Source: Acinetobacter lwoffii (GTDB lineage: Bacteria > Pseudomonadota > Gammaproteobacteria > Pseudomonadales > Moraxellaceae). Taken from it: 64,000 bases of DNA. The stretch is taken from contig NZ_CP118963.1 of assembly GCF_029024105.1 (NCBI RefSeq), positions 806,001 to 870,000 on the forward strand, in the 5' to 3' direction. Below are positions 17,276-26,613 of the stretch, one piece after another. The notes beneath the pieces are model-generated. The model was not told the origin of the DNA. It saw only the letters and a program-made list of their open reading frames with translations, and did not search any database. The position numbers and the translations under genes are program-made. Each line of letters begins with the position of its first letter. The first letter of the stretch is position 1.

Positions 17276-19324
17276 TCAGTTTTGAGTTTTTGTCGATGTA
17301 TGATTTTCGTCAATTTCAATGCTTTGTTTGGGTGGCCAGAAGAAATCACTAGGTCGGGTCAGGAAGTGCGTCATGACCAGTTTTGCCAAAGGTTTCCACT
17401 GTTCAAAACGCACCCGGCGTGCGCGTAAGGCTACAATAATCGTCAAAGTGAAACTGACAAACAAGTTGGTCAGGCCAATGAGTAACACACCCAGAAAAGA
17501 CACTACGATCAAGCCGATATCGGGACCATTGATCGTAATTAGACCCTGAATAAAGTTGGCAGAGGCAAAGGCGATATGGCGAATATCCAGTGGCAGACCG
17601 AGAATAAAACCAATGGTGCCCATACTGCCGAGCATGATCCCAAAAATAAAATTACCCGCCAGTGCACCCAAATTACGTTCGATATAGTCAGCAAAACGGT
17701 AAAGACGCTCTTGCCCCATCAGCTGCGATAACCGCACATGGGCTTTCAGGCGCGGACCGACTTTGCGATAAACGGCCATATTGTCAAAATAACCGGCCAA
17801 TAATCCGGACAGGAACAGACATACCCCGGCAATCGCTGCATGCGGAATTGCCAACGAAGTAAAAGGATTCAGGTCATGCAGGGTTTTGGCAGCCTTGGCA
17901 TGATTCATTAAAGGTTCATGCAGCGCAAAATCCCACAGCAGGGTAATCAATGCTGCTACGGGAATTGCAATCGAAATATTGCCCAAAATGGCGACAAACT
18001 GGGTGCGGATGATATTTACAATCAGCGCGGCCAGCTCGGCAATTTGAGCCATTTTCGAGCCTTTACGCTGCTGTACAGTAGCCGCCAGTGCGGCAGCAGT
18101 CATCGCCGGTTGTTTGGTCGCTACGGTAAAATGCAGGACATGAATCAGCATAAAGCCTAGCGAATAGTTCATGCTGTAGCTAAAAGCCTGCATTAACGGA
18201 GCCATGGTGAGGCGTGTCATCAGAACTTTTAAGGTGGCCATTGTCGCGATGATGGCACCAGCACCTGCAGCCGATTTATACATGGCCAGAAAGCCTTGCT
18301 TGTCGGTACTCACATAATGCTCACCGGTCTTGCTGGCATTTTCAGTGACCTGTAAAGCCAAAAGTTCACTATTGGTGGCCAGCAGGGCCCGCACACTGCG
18401 TTCGCTATAAATTGCTTCAGTAATGTCCGCCATAAATAGGCCAATGGATTGATAACGCAGATCATCGTCATCCATGACCATATTCAGCAGAATCTCAACC
18501 CGTTCCAGACACTGTTCTAGCAGTGCCAGCATATAGGTCAGGCTGACACTGACGCCAGTCCGCTTGGTAGAACGGCGAATCTTGGCCACGACATCATGAC
18601 ATTGTTCCAGCATCACCAGTGCTTGTGAGGCATCCGGTGGGGTAATCGAATCGACTAGGGTGACTGTGTTGTAACGTTTTTTATATTCCTGAATAAACTC
18701 GTTAATCTCACGATTCTGTACCAGAAAAGGAGATTCATATTCCATCAGTTCAGGCTGGGCATTAATAAATTCAGGGTGCAGACCAATACCACTGATCCGG
18801 TAAGACAAAATGGTCAATGCCTTGATCAGTTGGTCTTTAATTCGGGTTTTTTCAGGCTGATTGGAATGTCCCTGATTCAGGACTGAAAATAAACGTTGCC
18901 AGTCATCTTCATCAAAATAATCCAGCCAGTATTTATCGGTACGCTGATAAAAAACCTTGCGGAATAATTCCTGGAGTTGCTGATGGTCGGGAATCAGCGG
19001 CAAGACATGTGCACCAAGGCGCTGGTTTAGCTGGTTCCAGAATCCATCTAGAGACAAAATGCCGGTATCGGAAAACAGACCGGTCTGTTTATAGCGGTTA
19101 ATGATCCGCAGGGTAAAGGTTTGAAGCGTGGCAACCGCATTCGGGGTGAGTAATAAAGCCCGGATAAATGCATTGAATTTCGCTTTGATCTCTTCGGTAT
19201 TTCTGCTGTCTTCAGGTCTGATTCTTTCAACCAGTTCAATCAGAAGATTTTCATCCAGCACCGCCCGAGGTTGTTCAAGCTGGTGTTGCATGTTTTGAAA
19301 AAGATCTAGAAAATTAATATGCAT
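17276..19324 (-). CDS. Gcr-type 'site-specific recombinase' family membrane protein
   Basis: This 682-residue protein matches the COG4389 'site-specific recombinase' family (Gcr, from Neisseria). The first ~330 residues are soluble and helical; the rest contains about seven long hydrophobic helices (for example TIGFILGLPLDIRHIAFASA and LIVVSFLGVLLIGLTNLFV). I see no serine- or tyrosine-recombinase active site, so the name probably reflects an old annotation rather than chemistry. It lies between ispB and the pap2-adeIJK operon. Its start is 15 bp after the ispB stop, so it may follow ispB in one transcript. The actual role is unknown. Confidence 0.75.
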   Translation of the reverse strand: MHINFLDLFQNMQHQLEQPRAVLDENLLIELVERIRPEDSRNTEEIKAKFNAFIRALLLTPNAVATLQTFTLRIINRYKQTGLFSDTGILSLDGFWNQLNQRLGAHVLPLIPDHQQLQELFRKVFYQRTDKYWLDYFDEDDWQRLFSVLNQGHSNQPEKTRIKDQLIKALTILSYRISGIGLHPEFINAQPELMEYESPFLVQNREINEFIQEYKKRYNTVTLVDSITPPDASQALVMLEQCHDVVAKIRRSTKRTGVSVSLTYMLALLEQCLERVEILLNMVMDDDDLRYQSIGLFMADITEAIYSERSVRALLATNSELLALQVTENASKTGEHYVSTDKQGFLAMYKSAAGAGAIIATMATLKVLMTRLTMAPLMQAFSYSMNYSLGFMLIHVLHFTVATKQPAMTAAALAATVQQRKGSKMAQIAELAALIVNIIRTQFVAILGNISIAIPVAALITLLWDFALHEPLMNHAKAAKTLHDLNPFTSLAIPHAAIAGVCLFLSGLLAGYFDNMAVYRKVGPRLKAHVRLSQLMGQERLYRFADYIERNLGALAGNFIFGIMLGSMGTIGFILGLPLDIRHIAFASANFIQGLITINGPDIGLIVVSFLGVLLIGLTNLFVSFTLTIIVALRARRVRFEQWKPLAKLVMTHFLTRPSDFFWPPKQSIEIDENHTSTKTQN

Positions 19325-19339
19325 AGGCGAGTTTAAAAG

Positions 19340-20317
19340 TTACTGAATTCGGTGTAGGGCCAGTTTGGCCAGATTAATCAGGGCCTGACGATATTCGGAG
19401 TCAGGTAATGCCTGTAAGGCATCAATTGCAATTTCAGTTTCTTCTGTAGCACGTTGACGGCAATAATCCAGCGCACCAGATTCATTGACAATTTGAATGA
19501 CCTGTTCCAGATGTTCCGTACCGCCAGTCGCAATACTGCGACGGATGATTTCATGTTGCTCACCGGTGGTGTTTTTCAGTGCCGCAATCAATGGCAGGGT
19601 CGGTTTACCTTCCATGAGATCATCACCAATATTTTTGCCGAGCGTGTCCGCATCGGAGGTGTAATCTAAAATGTCATCAATAATCTGGAAAGCATTGCCG
19701 AAATGTCCGGCAAAGGTTTTTAAAGGCTGACGGAATTCATCTTTATCCGACAAAATAGCAGCACCTTCGGTGGCCAGTTCAAACAGGCGCGAGGTTTTGC
19801 CATGAATAATATTCAAATAAGTCGCTTCAGTGGTTTCCGGCTGATGCTGGGATTGCAGTTGCAGCACTTCACCTTCAGCAATTTCACAGGTACCGGTCGA
19901 AAAATCTTTGAGCAACACCATGTTGTTCAGATCGACCAGCAAATCAAAAGCACGTGAAATCAGAAAGTCACCCACCAAAACCGCAGTCTGGTTATTCCAG
20001 GTCGCATTGGCCGTCGGGCGGCCGCGACGCAGACCGGATTCATCTACTACATCATCATGCACCAGTGTTGCGGTATGCAGCATCTCAATGATTGCAGCCA
20101 GTTTGCGGTGCGGTTCTAAATTTTCAGCACCACACGCCTTGGCGGCCAAAAGGCACATAATCGGGCGCATACGTTTGCCACCCGCTTCTACCACATGTTT
20201 GCTGACGGCCATCACTAATGCAACTTTTGAGGTAATTCCTTCATTAATGAATGTGTCCATCGCAGCAAAGTCGTTAGCAACAGGAGCGAGAATATCTTGC
20301 TTAAAGTCGATGGTCAT
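19340..20317 (-). CDS. ispB: octaprenyl diphosphate synthase
   Basis: The 325-residue product is a trans-polyprenyl synthase that adds isopentenyl diphosphate units to make the ubiquinone side chain. The first Asp-rich motif is LVHDDVVDESGLRRG and the second QIIDDILDYTSD; GKRMRP binds the diphosphate. The frame is open 67 codons further upstream, but homologues begin at MTIDFKQDILAPV, and AGAGG lies about 12 bases before that ATG. It is divergent from rplU-rpmA, the classical arrangement in gammaproteobacteria. Confidence 0.93.
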   Translation of the reverse strand: MTIDFKQDILAPVANDFAAMDTFINEGITSKVALVMAVSKHVVEAGGKRMRPIMCLLAAKACGAENLEPHRKLAAIIEMLHTATLVHDDVVDESGLRRGRPTANATWNNQTAVLVGDFLISRAFDLLVDLNNMVLLKDFSTGTCEIAEGEVLQLQSQHQPETTEATYLNIIHGKTSRLFELATEGAAILSDKDEFRQPLKTFAGHFGNAFQIIDDILDYTSDADTLGKNIGDDLMEGKPTLPLIAALKNTTGEQHEIIRRSIATGGTEHLEQVIQIVNESGALDYCRQRATEETEIAIDALQALPDSEYRQALINLAKLALHRIQ

Positions 20318-20762
20318 GTGAAAGAAAACCTCTAGTCTGGTAAATCGCTGGGCGTAGTTTAACAATTTATAACATGAGTGAAACCTAAGAAATGCATAAA
20401 CTCCACTAAAAATCAGCTTTTTATAGATCTTATGTAGATTCGATCCATATTTCGAGCCATAAAAATCAGGAAAGGTCAGGGGCGTCGCCCTATTCGTCAG
20501 GCTGAGTATATTAATCAAACTGGCCGGATTTCTGCTGTATTATTTTGTTGCTGAATATATCTTGAGTATTTGATTTGATAGAAATTATTTAATAGTTAAA
20601 TAATTAGCGCATCCTGCTCATTATTATTTCAGTAAAATGGCTTGTTGTTTTTTTGAATATCCCTTAAAATCCTCGCCCTTAGATATCCCCCCAGTGGCGT
20701 ACGTCTTAAGTTCGATATATTCCTTTATCGGCACGACGACACGGGCTTGTTTGGAGTACATT
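20318..20762. other. divergent promoter region between ispB and rplU
   Basis: This 445-bp region separates ispB (minus) and rplU (plus) and should hold both promoters. It contains an AT-rich perfect palindrome at 20583-20605. The last ~130 bp before rplU would form a leader. I see no terminator and no acceptable reading frame. Confidence 0.5.
20583..20605. repeat. AT-only palindrome upstream of rplU
   Basis: AATTATTTAA and TTAAATAATT flank TAG, perfect over ten pairs. It could be an operator or an upstream element of the rplU promoter. Because every arm base is A or T, chance formation is easier than for a mixed palindrome. Confidence 0.35.
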
Positions 20763-21074
20763 ATGTACGCAGTAATCCAAAGCGGTGGTAAACAGCACCG
20801 TGTAGTTGAGGGTGAAACCCTTAAAGTAGAATTATTGAAAGCTGAAACTGGCGCGACTATTACGTTTGATGACGTATTGATGCTTGTTAACGGTGAAAGC
20901 ATTCAAATCGGTGCTCCAGTTGTTGCTGGTGCTACTGTAACTGCTGAAGTAGTTAGCCATGGTCGTCACGACAAAATCCGCATCATCAAAATGCGTCGTC
21001 GTAAACACTACCGTAAACAACAAGGTCACCGTCAATGGTTCACTGAGTTGAAAATTACAGCTATTTCAGGCTAA
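20763..21074 (+). CDS. rplU: 50S ribosomal protein L21
   Basis: The 103-residue protein begins MYAVIQSGGKQHRVVEGETL and ends RQWFTELKITAISG, typical of bL21. The conserved block IIKMRRRKHYRKQQGHRQ binds 23S rRNA. The start at 20763 is set by GGAG six bases upstream and by homology; the frame is open further upstream. It is followed after 19 bp by rpmA, the invariant bacterial pair. Confidence 0.98.
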   Translation: MYAVIQSGGKQHRVVEGETLKVELLKAETGATITFDDVLMLVNGESIQIGAPVVAGATVTAEVVSHGRHDKIRIIKMRRRKHYRKQQGHRQWFTELKITAISG

Positions 21075-21093
21075 TTACGAGGAGTAAATAGAC

Positions 21094-21348
21094 ATGGCAA
21101 CTAAAAAAGCCGGTGGTTCGACTAAGAACGGTCGTGATTCGAATCCTAAGATGTTAGGTGTTAAAGTTTACGGTGGTCAAACTGTAACTGCAGGTAACAT
21201 CATCGTTCGTCAACGTGGTACTGAATTCCACGCTGGTCAAAACGTTGGTATGGGTCGTGACCATACATTATTTGCTACTGCTGATGGCGTAGTAAAATTC
21301 GAAGTGAAAGGTCAATTTGGCCGTCGCTACGTATCTGTTGACGCGTAA
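21094..21348 (+). CDS. rpmA: 50S ribosomal protein L27
   Basis: The product has 84 residues and begins MATKKAGGSTKNGRDSNPK, the flexible N-terminus that reaches the peptidyl-transferase centre. VIVRQRG-type residues (IIVRQRGTEFHAGQNVGMG) complete the bL27 fold. It has no N-terminal cleavage extension of the Firmicutes type. It ends the rplU-rpmA operon, with a terminator 14 bp later. Confidence 0.98.
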   Translation: MATKKAGGSTKNGRDSNPKMLGVKVYGGQTVTAGNIIVRQRGTEFHAGQNVGMGRDHTLFATADGVVKFEVKGQFGRRYVSVDA

Positions 21349-21361
21349 TCCGCTAAGATAG

Positions 21362-21392
21362 AAAAAAGCCCACGGTTACTGTGGGTTTTTTT
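21362..21392 (+). terminator. rho-independent terminator of rplU-rpmA
   Basis: AAAAAAGCCCAC pairs with GTGGGTTTTTTT around a short GGTTACT loop, ending in a long T run. Confidence 0.85.
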
Positions 21393-21594
21393 ATGCCTGA
21401 AAATTAATGTTTAGATTAATCGACATTCAATCATGTAAAAATTGTCCTGAAATCTTCATGATGATGAACAAAAAAACCGATTTCGAATTAATAACAATAC
21501 AAAAGTTCTTATTTTCTATCATTTTAGCTTTTAATTTTCGTTTAAGATGAGCTATCAAATAAATTGCGATCACGCTAAATATAAAGGTGAAATT

Positions 21595-22290
21595 ATGAAT
21601 ATGCTTCGTAAAACCGTCTGTGCTATGGCTCTGGGTGCAGTGACTTTAGCACCGGTGATGAGTACAACCGTGTTTGCTGCACCTGTGGCAGCTTCGGAGC
21701 AACAGGCAACAGCCAGTCTGGTCAAACAGCTCAATCATGTGCGTAGCATGACTGCAAATTTCGAGCAAAGCACCAAGGTAACCAATCCGAGAGCAACCCA
21801 GAAAAAAGGTTTGACTGCACAACATATGAACCAAACCTTTAAAGGGGTGATGAAAGTCGCGCGTCCGGGTAAATTCTATTGGGAAACGACCGCACCGTCG
21901 AAGCAAGTCATTGCAACAACGGGTAAAACCGTATGGATTTATGATCCGGACTTGCAGCAAGCCGTTCGTCAAAGCTTAGATGAGCAAGTTGCCAATACGC
22001 CGGCGTTATTGCTGTCAGGAAACACCAGTCAGATTATGCAGTCTTACCGGGTGACTCAGCCAAATAAAGGCAAAACCTATTACACGCTGTATCCTAAAAA
22101 TACCGATGGTGTGTTTGAAAGCCTAACCATTAGCTTTGGCGCAAACAAAGCACCAAGCTTGATGATCTTGCAGGATTCATTGGGACAAACCACCAATATC
22201 AAATTTAGCAATGTAAAAGTAAATAGCAGTATTCCAGCCTCTACCTTTAACTTTACCCCACCAAAAGGTACGGACATCATTGATCAATAA
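21595..22290 (+). CDS. lolA: outer-membrane lipoprotein carrier LolA
   Basis: The 231-residue product has a signal peptide (MNMLRKTVCAMALGAVTLAP, cleaved near VFAAP). The mature LolA fold follows: hydrophobic cavity strands such as MTANFEQST, KFYWETTAPSKQVIATTGKT, VWIYDPDLQQAV and the late STFNFTPPKGTDIID. It carries lipoproteins through the periplasm from LolCDE to LolB, which is also in this window. AAGGTGA precedes the ATG at 21595; the longer frame from 21547 was not used. It is monocistronic. Confidence 0.93.
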   Translation: MNMLRKTVCAMALGAVTLAPVMSTTVFAAPVAASEQQATASLVKQLNHVRSMTANFEQSTKVTNPRATQKKGLTAQHMNQTFKGVMKVARPGKFYWETTAPSKQVIATTGKTVWIYDPDLQQAVRQSLDEQVANTPALLLSGNTSQIMQSYRVTQPNKGKTYYTLYPKNTDGVFESLTISFGANKAPSLMILQDSLGQTTNIKFSNVKVNSSIPASTFNFTPPKGTDIIDQ

Positions 22291-22310
22291 GCATCAATAT
22301 GAACCAGATA

Positions 22311-22340
22311 AAAAAAGCAACCTTTCGAGGTTGCTTTTTT
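22311..22340. terminator. rho-independent terminator after lolA
   Basis: AAAAAAGCAACCT and AGGTTGCTTTTTT form a perfect 13-bp stem with a TTCG loop. It works in principle in both directions; only lolA needs it. Confidence 0.9.
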
Positions 22341-22460
22341 ATTGCCGATCATCAGGATTGTTTTGGACAGACTACAAGGTTCAGCTATATCTAAACACGA
22401 GAGCATCTTAGAATAAATAAAAGTCGAGTCAATGAAATTGCAAAATTTTGGGAGCTCAGG

Positions 22461-23222
22461 ATGAAGATTAATCTATTTAAAACTGCTGAAATTTACGCTG
22501 TTTTATTACTCACTGTAGGTATGTTGGGTTGTCAGCCTCAATCTAGCTCAGTGGCAACGCTGGCGCAAACAGATCGGGTTGTGCAGATTGAAGGCAAGAC
22601 CGTTCCTGTGAAAGGGGCAGCCAAAGTGGTATGTGAAATAGAAGGTTGTGTACGCTTTGATCTACAAACGGTGGACAGCAATATTGACTGGATTAATCAA
22701 TATTTTATTGAGCGCATTCAGCATACCGAACCTGTTGCATTCACCAAAGTTACCCAGAAAAATCCTAAAAAAGCCGATGAACCGCATTATCTGGATCAGC
22801 GCTTTATCAAAGCGGAATTTGTCGGTCAGCGTGCCCATCTGGCGACTTTTGCTTTAAAAAGTTCCAATCTGGCAAGGAATAAAAATGCTTCTCTGAAACA
22901 TGTGGAATATATCAATTTTGATCTAAAACAGAACAAACGTTTGGCTTTGTCTCAACTGTTATTAAATGGCGGTGAGCAGAAACTGCTGAATGCGATGTAT
23001 CGAACCAATACTCAATGGCTGAATACGCAGGGTATTCAACAACAGCAGTTAAAATTGAGTGATAACTATTATTTTGATACAACAGGTCTGGTGATGGTGT
23101 ATCCGGCAGGCGAACTAGCTCCGGCAGCAGCAGGAATGCCTGAATTAAAAGTGTCATATGCGGATTTAAATGAAGTGATTCGCCCTGAATATTTAGCCAT
23201 TTTGCAGCAGACAGCTTCCTAA
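22461..23222 (+). CDS. RsiV/DUF3298-like lipoprotein
   Basis: This 253-residue protein has a lipoprotein signal ending MLGC (Cys24). The C-terminal half resembles DUF3298/RsiV: YINFDLKQNKRLALSQLL, NYYFDTTGLVMVYPAGELAPAAAG in two adjacent blocks, then LKVSYADLNEVI. In Bacillus, RsiV is an anti-sigma factor that binds lysozyme; here there is no anti-sigma domain, so a cell-wall or lysozyme-binding role is only a possibility. GGAG precedes the ATG. It lies between lolA and serS, each with its own signals. Confidence 0.75.
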   Translation: MKINLFKTAEIYAVLLLTVGMLGCQPQSSSVATLAQTDRVVQIEGKTVPVKGAAKVVCEIEGCVRFDLQTVDSNIDWINQYFIERIQHTEPVAFTKVTQKNPKKADEPHYLDQRFIKAEFVGQRAHLATFALKSSNLARNKNASLKHVEYINFDLKQNKRLALSQLLLNGGEQKLLNAMYRTNTQWLNTQGIQQQQLKLSDNYYFDTTGLVMVYPAGELAPAAAGMPELKVSYADLNEVIRPEYLAILQQTAS

Positions 23223-23322
23223 ATATTGTGCTAATAGGACGCAGCCGTGGTCTTGGTCACTGTATTTTTTAATGCTAAGAGCTTACACTATAGCCAGTTT
23301 TTTTCTTCTGCAAAGATTGATT

Positions 23323-24594
23323 ATGATCGACCCGAAATTACTCAGAAATAATATTGAGGCTGTAAATGTAGCCTTGGCAAAACGTGGTGTTCAACTCAAT
23401 GTTGAAGAGTGGGCATCCCTAGAAGCACGCCGTAAAGAGATTCAGTCCAAGACAGAAACACTGCAAGCTGAACGTAATGCCGGTGCCAAACAAGTCGGTC
23501 AAATTAAAAAAGCAGGTGGCGACGCATCTGAAATCATGACTCGCATGTCTGCGATTGGTGATGAAATCAAAGCGGCTGAAGCAGCACTGGCTGAACTGCA
23601 AGCTGAGCTTGAAGAAAAATTATTATCTATTCCAAACTTGCCAGATGAAGCTGTGCCTGAAGGTAAAGACGAAAGCGATAACGTGGAAATCCTGAAATGG
23701 GGTACACCACGTGAATTTGATTTCGAAATCAAAGACCATACGGATCTGGGCGAAATGATGGGCGGTCTTGAATTTGAAACCGCGACCAAATTAACTGGTT
23801 CACGCTTCAGTGTATTGAAAGGTCCATTGGCGCGTTTACAACGTGCCATTACCCAGTTCATGCTAAATACGCATACTGATCAAAATGGTTATACCGAAGC
23901 CTATGTGCCTTATCTGGTCAATGCAGATTCATTGCGTGGGACTGGTCAGCTGCCTAAATTTGAAGAAGATCTGTTTAAGCTGCAGGGCGAAAAAGAGTTT
24001 TATCTGATTCCAACTGCTGAAGTGCCAGTGACGAATTTCGTACGTGATGAAATTATTGATGCAGACCGTCTGCCACTGAAATATGCAGCGCACACGCCAT
24101 GTTTCCGTAGTGAAGCAGGTTCTTATGGTCGTGATACCCGCGGTTTGATCCGTCAGCACCAATTCGACAAAGTCGAAATGGTTCAGATTGTAAAACCTGA
24201 AACTTCGATGCAAGTGCTTGAAGAATTGACTGGCCATGCTGAAGGCATTTTGCAAGCACTCGGACTTCCATATCGTAAAATTTTACTTTGTGGTGGTGAC
24301 ATGGGTTTTGGTGCGACCAAGACTTATGACTTGGAAGTTTGGGTACCAAGCCAAAATACTTACCGTGAAATTTCATCTTGTTCAAACATGGGTGATTTCC
24401 AGGCGCGTCGTATGAAAGCGCGTTACCGGGCTGATCAGAAGAAAACTGAATTTGTACATACCTTGAATGGTTCAGGTCTGGCCGTGGGTCGTACTTTACT
24501 TGCAGTGATGGAAAACTATCAACGCGCTGATGGCTCGATTGAGATTCCTGAAGTATTACGTCCATATATGGGTGGTGCGACTTATATCGACTAA
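23323..24594 (+). CDS. serS: seryl-tRNA synthetase
   Basis: The 423-residue class II synthetase has an N-terminal antiparallel coiled coil (about 1-110, IDPKLLRNNIEAVN...) that clamps the long arm of tRNA-Ser. Motif 2 is HTPCFRSEAGSYGRDTRGLI in outline, and motif 3 is GSGLAVGRTLLAVMENYQ. It charges tRNA-Ser, and selenocysteine tRNA where present. The start at 23323 follows homologues; no strong ribosome site is present. It is followed 69 bp later by cysG. Confidence 0.97.
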   Translation: MIDPKLLRNNIEAVNVALAKRGVQLNVEEWASLEARRKEIQSKTETLQAERNAGAKQVGQIKKAGGDASEIMTRMSAIGDEIKAAEAALAELQAELEEKLLSIPNLPDEAVPEGKDESDNVEILKWGTPREFDFEIKDHTDLGEMMGGLEFETATKLTGSRFSVLKGPLARLQRAITQFMLNTHTDQNGYTEAYVPYLVNADSLRGTGQLPKFEEDLFKLQGEKEFYLIPTAEVPVTNFVRDEIIDADRLPLKYAAHTPCFRSEAGSYGRDTRGLIRQHQFDKVEMVQIVKPETSMQVLEELTGHAEGILQALGLPYRKILLCGGDMGFGATKTYDLEVWVPSQNTYREISSCSNMGDFQARRMKARYRADQKKTEFVHTLNGSGLAVGRTLLAVMENYQRADGSIEIPEVLRPYMGGATYID

Positions 24595-24663
24595 TTGTCG
24601 ATCTCTGCATCCCTAAATGTGCATGAAAATTGCATAGACAGATTTAAAATTTTGAGGTAGTTC

Positions 24664-26046
24664 GTGGATATTTTTCCAATCTCGTTAAAGTTGCAACAGC
24701 AACCTTGTCTGATTGTCGGTGGTGGACATATTGCATACCGTAAAGCACTTTTACTTCAAAAAGCAGGTGCAGTCATTCATGTGATTGCGCCTGAAATTGA
24801 AGAAAGTCTGCTGCGAATTGTGCAAAATAGCCAAGGACAATATGTGCAGGCGGCTTTTCATCCTGAAGTTGCGTTACATCCATATCGACTAGTGATTGCG
24901 GCGACTGATGATGCCGAGACCAATCGTCAGGTCTTTGAACTGTGTGAAGCGGAAAATGTCTTGGTCAATAGCGTTGATGATCCACCGCATTGCCGGTTTA
25001 TGGTTCCTGCGATTATTGACCGTTCGCCTTTGGTGATTTCGGTGGCATCGAATGGCACGTCGCCGGTATTATCGCGTCAGATCCGTACCCAACTGGAAAC
25101 GACTATTCCGCATGGAATGGGCAAGCTGGCTGAATTTTCAGGAAAATGGCGCAGTGCGGTTAAGGCTAAAATTGTCAATCCGGATGAACGCCGTATTTTC
25201 TGGGAAGATTTATATGCCAGTTCGCTAAAAGAACAGGTGTTCAACGACAATATCGCGGAAGCAGATCGCCTGATTGAGCAGGCCTTACAGGAATGGCAAC
25301 AGCCGAAAGGTGAAGTCTACTTGGTCGGTGCGGGTCCGGGTGATCCAGAATTGTTGACCTTAAAAGCCTTGCGTTTAATGCAGCAAGCCGACGTGGTCAT
25401 TTACGACCGACTGGTTTCAGCGCCAATTATGGAGCTGTGCCGCCGCGATGCGGAAAAGATCTATGTCGGTAAGGCACGTTCCAATCATGCGGTTCCGCAA
25501 GATGGGATTAATGCCTTGTTGGTGAAATATGCCAGTGAAGGAAAGCGGGTTTGTCGTCTGAAAGGCGGTGATCCATTTATCTTCGGGCGTGGCGGTGAAG
25601 AGATTGAAGAACTTTTTGCGGCAGGTATCACTTTTCAAGTGGTTCCAGGGATTACCGCAGCTTCAGGCTGTTCAGCCTATGCCGGTATTCCATTAACCCA
25701 TCGTGATTATGCGCAAAGTGTACGTTTTCTGACAGGTCACTTAAAAGAAGGTTCACCCGAATTGCCTTGGAGTGAGTTGGTCTATGAAAACCAGACCTTA
25801 GTGCTCTATATGGGGTTGGTGGGACTGGAGAAAATCTGTGCAGAATTAATCGCTCATGGTCAACGAGCCGACATGCCAGTGGCCTTGGTTTCTAAAGGTA
25901 CGACGCCTGAACAGAAAGTTGTAGTAGGAACGCTTGCTGATATTGCATCCAAAGTGTCCGAACATCAGATTCAAGCCCCGACTTTGACCATTATTGGTGA
26001 AGTTGTACGCTTACGTGAACAATTACAATGGCATGAGCGAGGATAA
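24664..26046 (+). CDS. cysG: siroheme synthase CysG (trifunctional)
   Basis: The 460-residue enzyme fuses two parts. The N-terminal ~210 residues are precorrin-2 dehydrogenase/ferrochelatase, with CLIVGGGHIAYRKALLL as the NAD-binding loop. The C-terminal ~245 are uroporphyrinogen III methyltransferase, with VYLVGAGPGDPELLTLKAL, VIYDRLVS, and CRLKGGDPFIFGRGGEE. It converts uroporphyrinogen III to siroheme for sulfite and nitrite reductases. The start is GTG at 24664 with GAGGT nearby. The junction lies near residue 215. Confidence 0.95.
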   Translation: MDIFPISLKLQQQPCLIVGGGHIAYRKALLLQKAGAVIHVIAPEIEESLLRIVQNSQGQYVQAAFHPEVALHPYRLVIAATDDAETNRQVFELCEAENVLVNSVDDPPHCRFMVPAIIDRSPLVISVASNGTSPVLSRQIRTQLETTIPHGMGKLAEFSGKWRSAVKAKIVNPDERRIFWEDLYASSLKEQVFNDNIAEADRLIEQALQEWQQPKGEVYLVGAGPGDPELLTLKALRLMQQADVVIYDRLVSAPIMELCRRDAEKIYVGKARSNHAVPQDGINALLVKYASEGKRVCRLKGGDPFIFGRGGEEIEELFAAGITFQVVPGITAASGCSAYAGIPLTHRDYAQSVRFLTGHLKEGSPELPWSELVYENQTLVLYMGLVGLEKICAELIAHGQRADMPVALVSKGTTPEQKVVVGTLADIASKVSEHQIQAPTLTIIGEVVRLREQLQWHERG

Positions 26047-26063
26047 GCAAAGCACTGCTTTGC
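26047..26063. repeat. 17-bp palindrome immediately after the cysG stop
   Basis: GCAAAGCA and TGCTTTGC flank a single C, starting on the base after the TAA. As RNA it would fold with a five-base loop. It is not followed by T residues, so it may be a repeat element or a 3'-end stabiliser rather than a terminator. Confidence 0.4.
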
Positions 26064-26116
26064 CTAAGCGCAAGACGAATGTCGTGTCTGAATTAAATAT
26101 ATTAAGTGAGTAAGCT

Positions 26117-26593
26117 GTGATCCACGTTGTTTTATATGAGCCTGAAATTCCTGCAAATACAGGCAATATCATTCGTCTGTGTGCCAATACCGGAGCACAG
26201 TTGCATCTGGTCAAGCCGCTGGGTTTTGAACTGGATGACAAAAAACTGAAACGTGCCGGTCTGGATTATCACGAATATGCCAATATGCAGATTTGGGAAA
26301 ATATCGAAGACTGTCTGGCTGATCTGGCAAGTAAAGGCATTGGTCTGGATGCAATCTATCCATTGACCACCAAAGGTTCTGAAACACCGCATACTTCGGA
26401 TTTAAACCGTCCTGTGGCCTTGTTAATGGGGCCGGAAACTCGTGGTCTGCCTGAACATGTTCGTCTAATGTTTCCGCAAAAGCACTGGATTCGTTTACCG
26501 ATGGCAGAGAACTCCCGAAGTTTGAACCTATCGAATGCCACAGCAGTGATTGTGTATGAAGCTTGGCGTCAGCAGGGTTTTAAAACGCTTTAA
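26117..26593 (+). CDS. trmL: tRNA (cytidine/uridine-34 2'-O)-methyltransferase
   Basis: The 158-residue SPOUT methyltransferase begins with GTG and has the family motifs: LYEPEIPANTGNIIRLCANT, ALLMGPETRGLP and LSNATAVIVYEAWRQ. The last two form the trefoil knot that binds S-adenosylmethionine. TrmL modifies the wobble base of tRNA-Leu isoacceptors. A terminator follows closely. Confidence 0.95.
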   Translation: MIHVVLYEPEIPANTGNIIRLCANTGAQLHLVKPLGFELDDKKLKRAGLDYHEYANMQIWENIEDCLADLASKGIGLDAIYPLTTKGSETPHTSDLNRPVALLMGPETRGLPEHVRLMFPQKHWIRLPMAENSRSLNLSNATAVIVYEAWRQQGFKTL

Positions 26594-26613
26594 GCTGATA
26601 TTTGTAGTAATTC

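Noticed and set aside
17276..19324. Mobile element suggested by a recombinase-like family name
   Set aside because: No inverted repeats, no target duplication and no recombinase active site; the gene is surrounded by conserved core genes.
20318..20518. N-terminal extension of IspB by 67 residues
   Set aside because: The extension is not protein-like for this family; homologues start at MTIDFKQ, and a ribosome site precedes that ATG.
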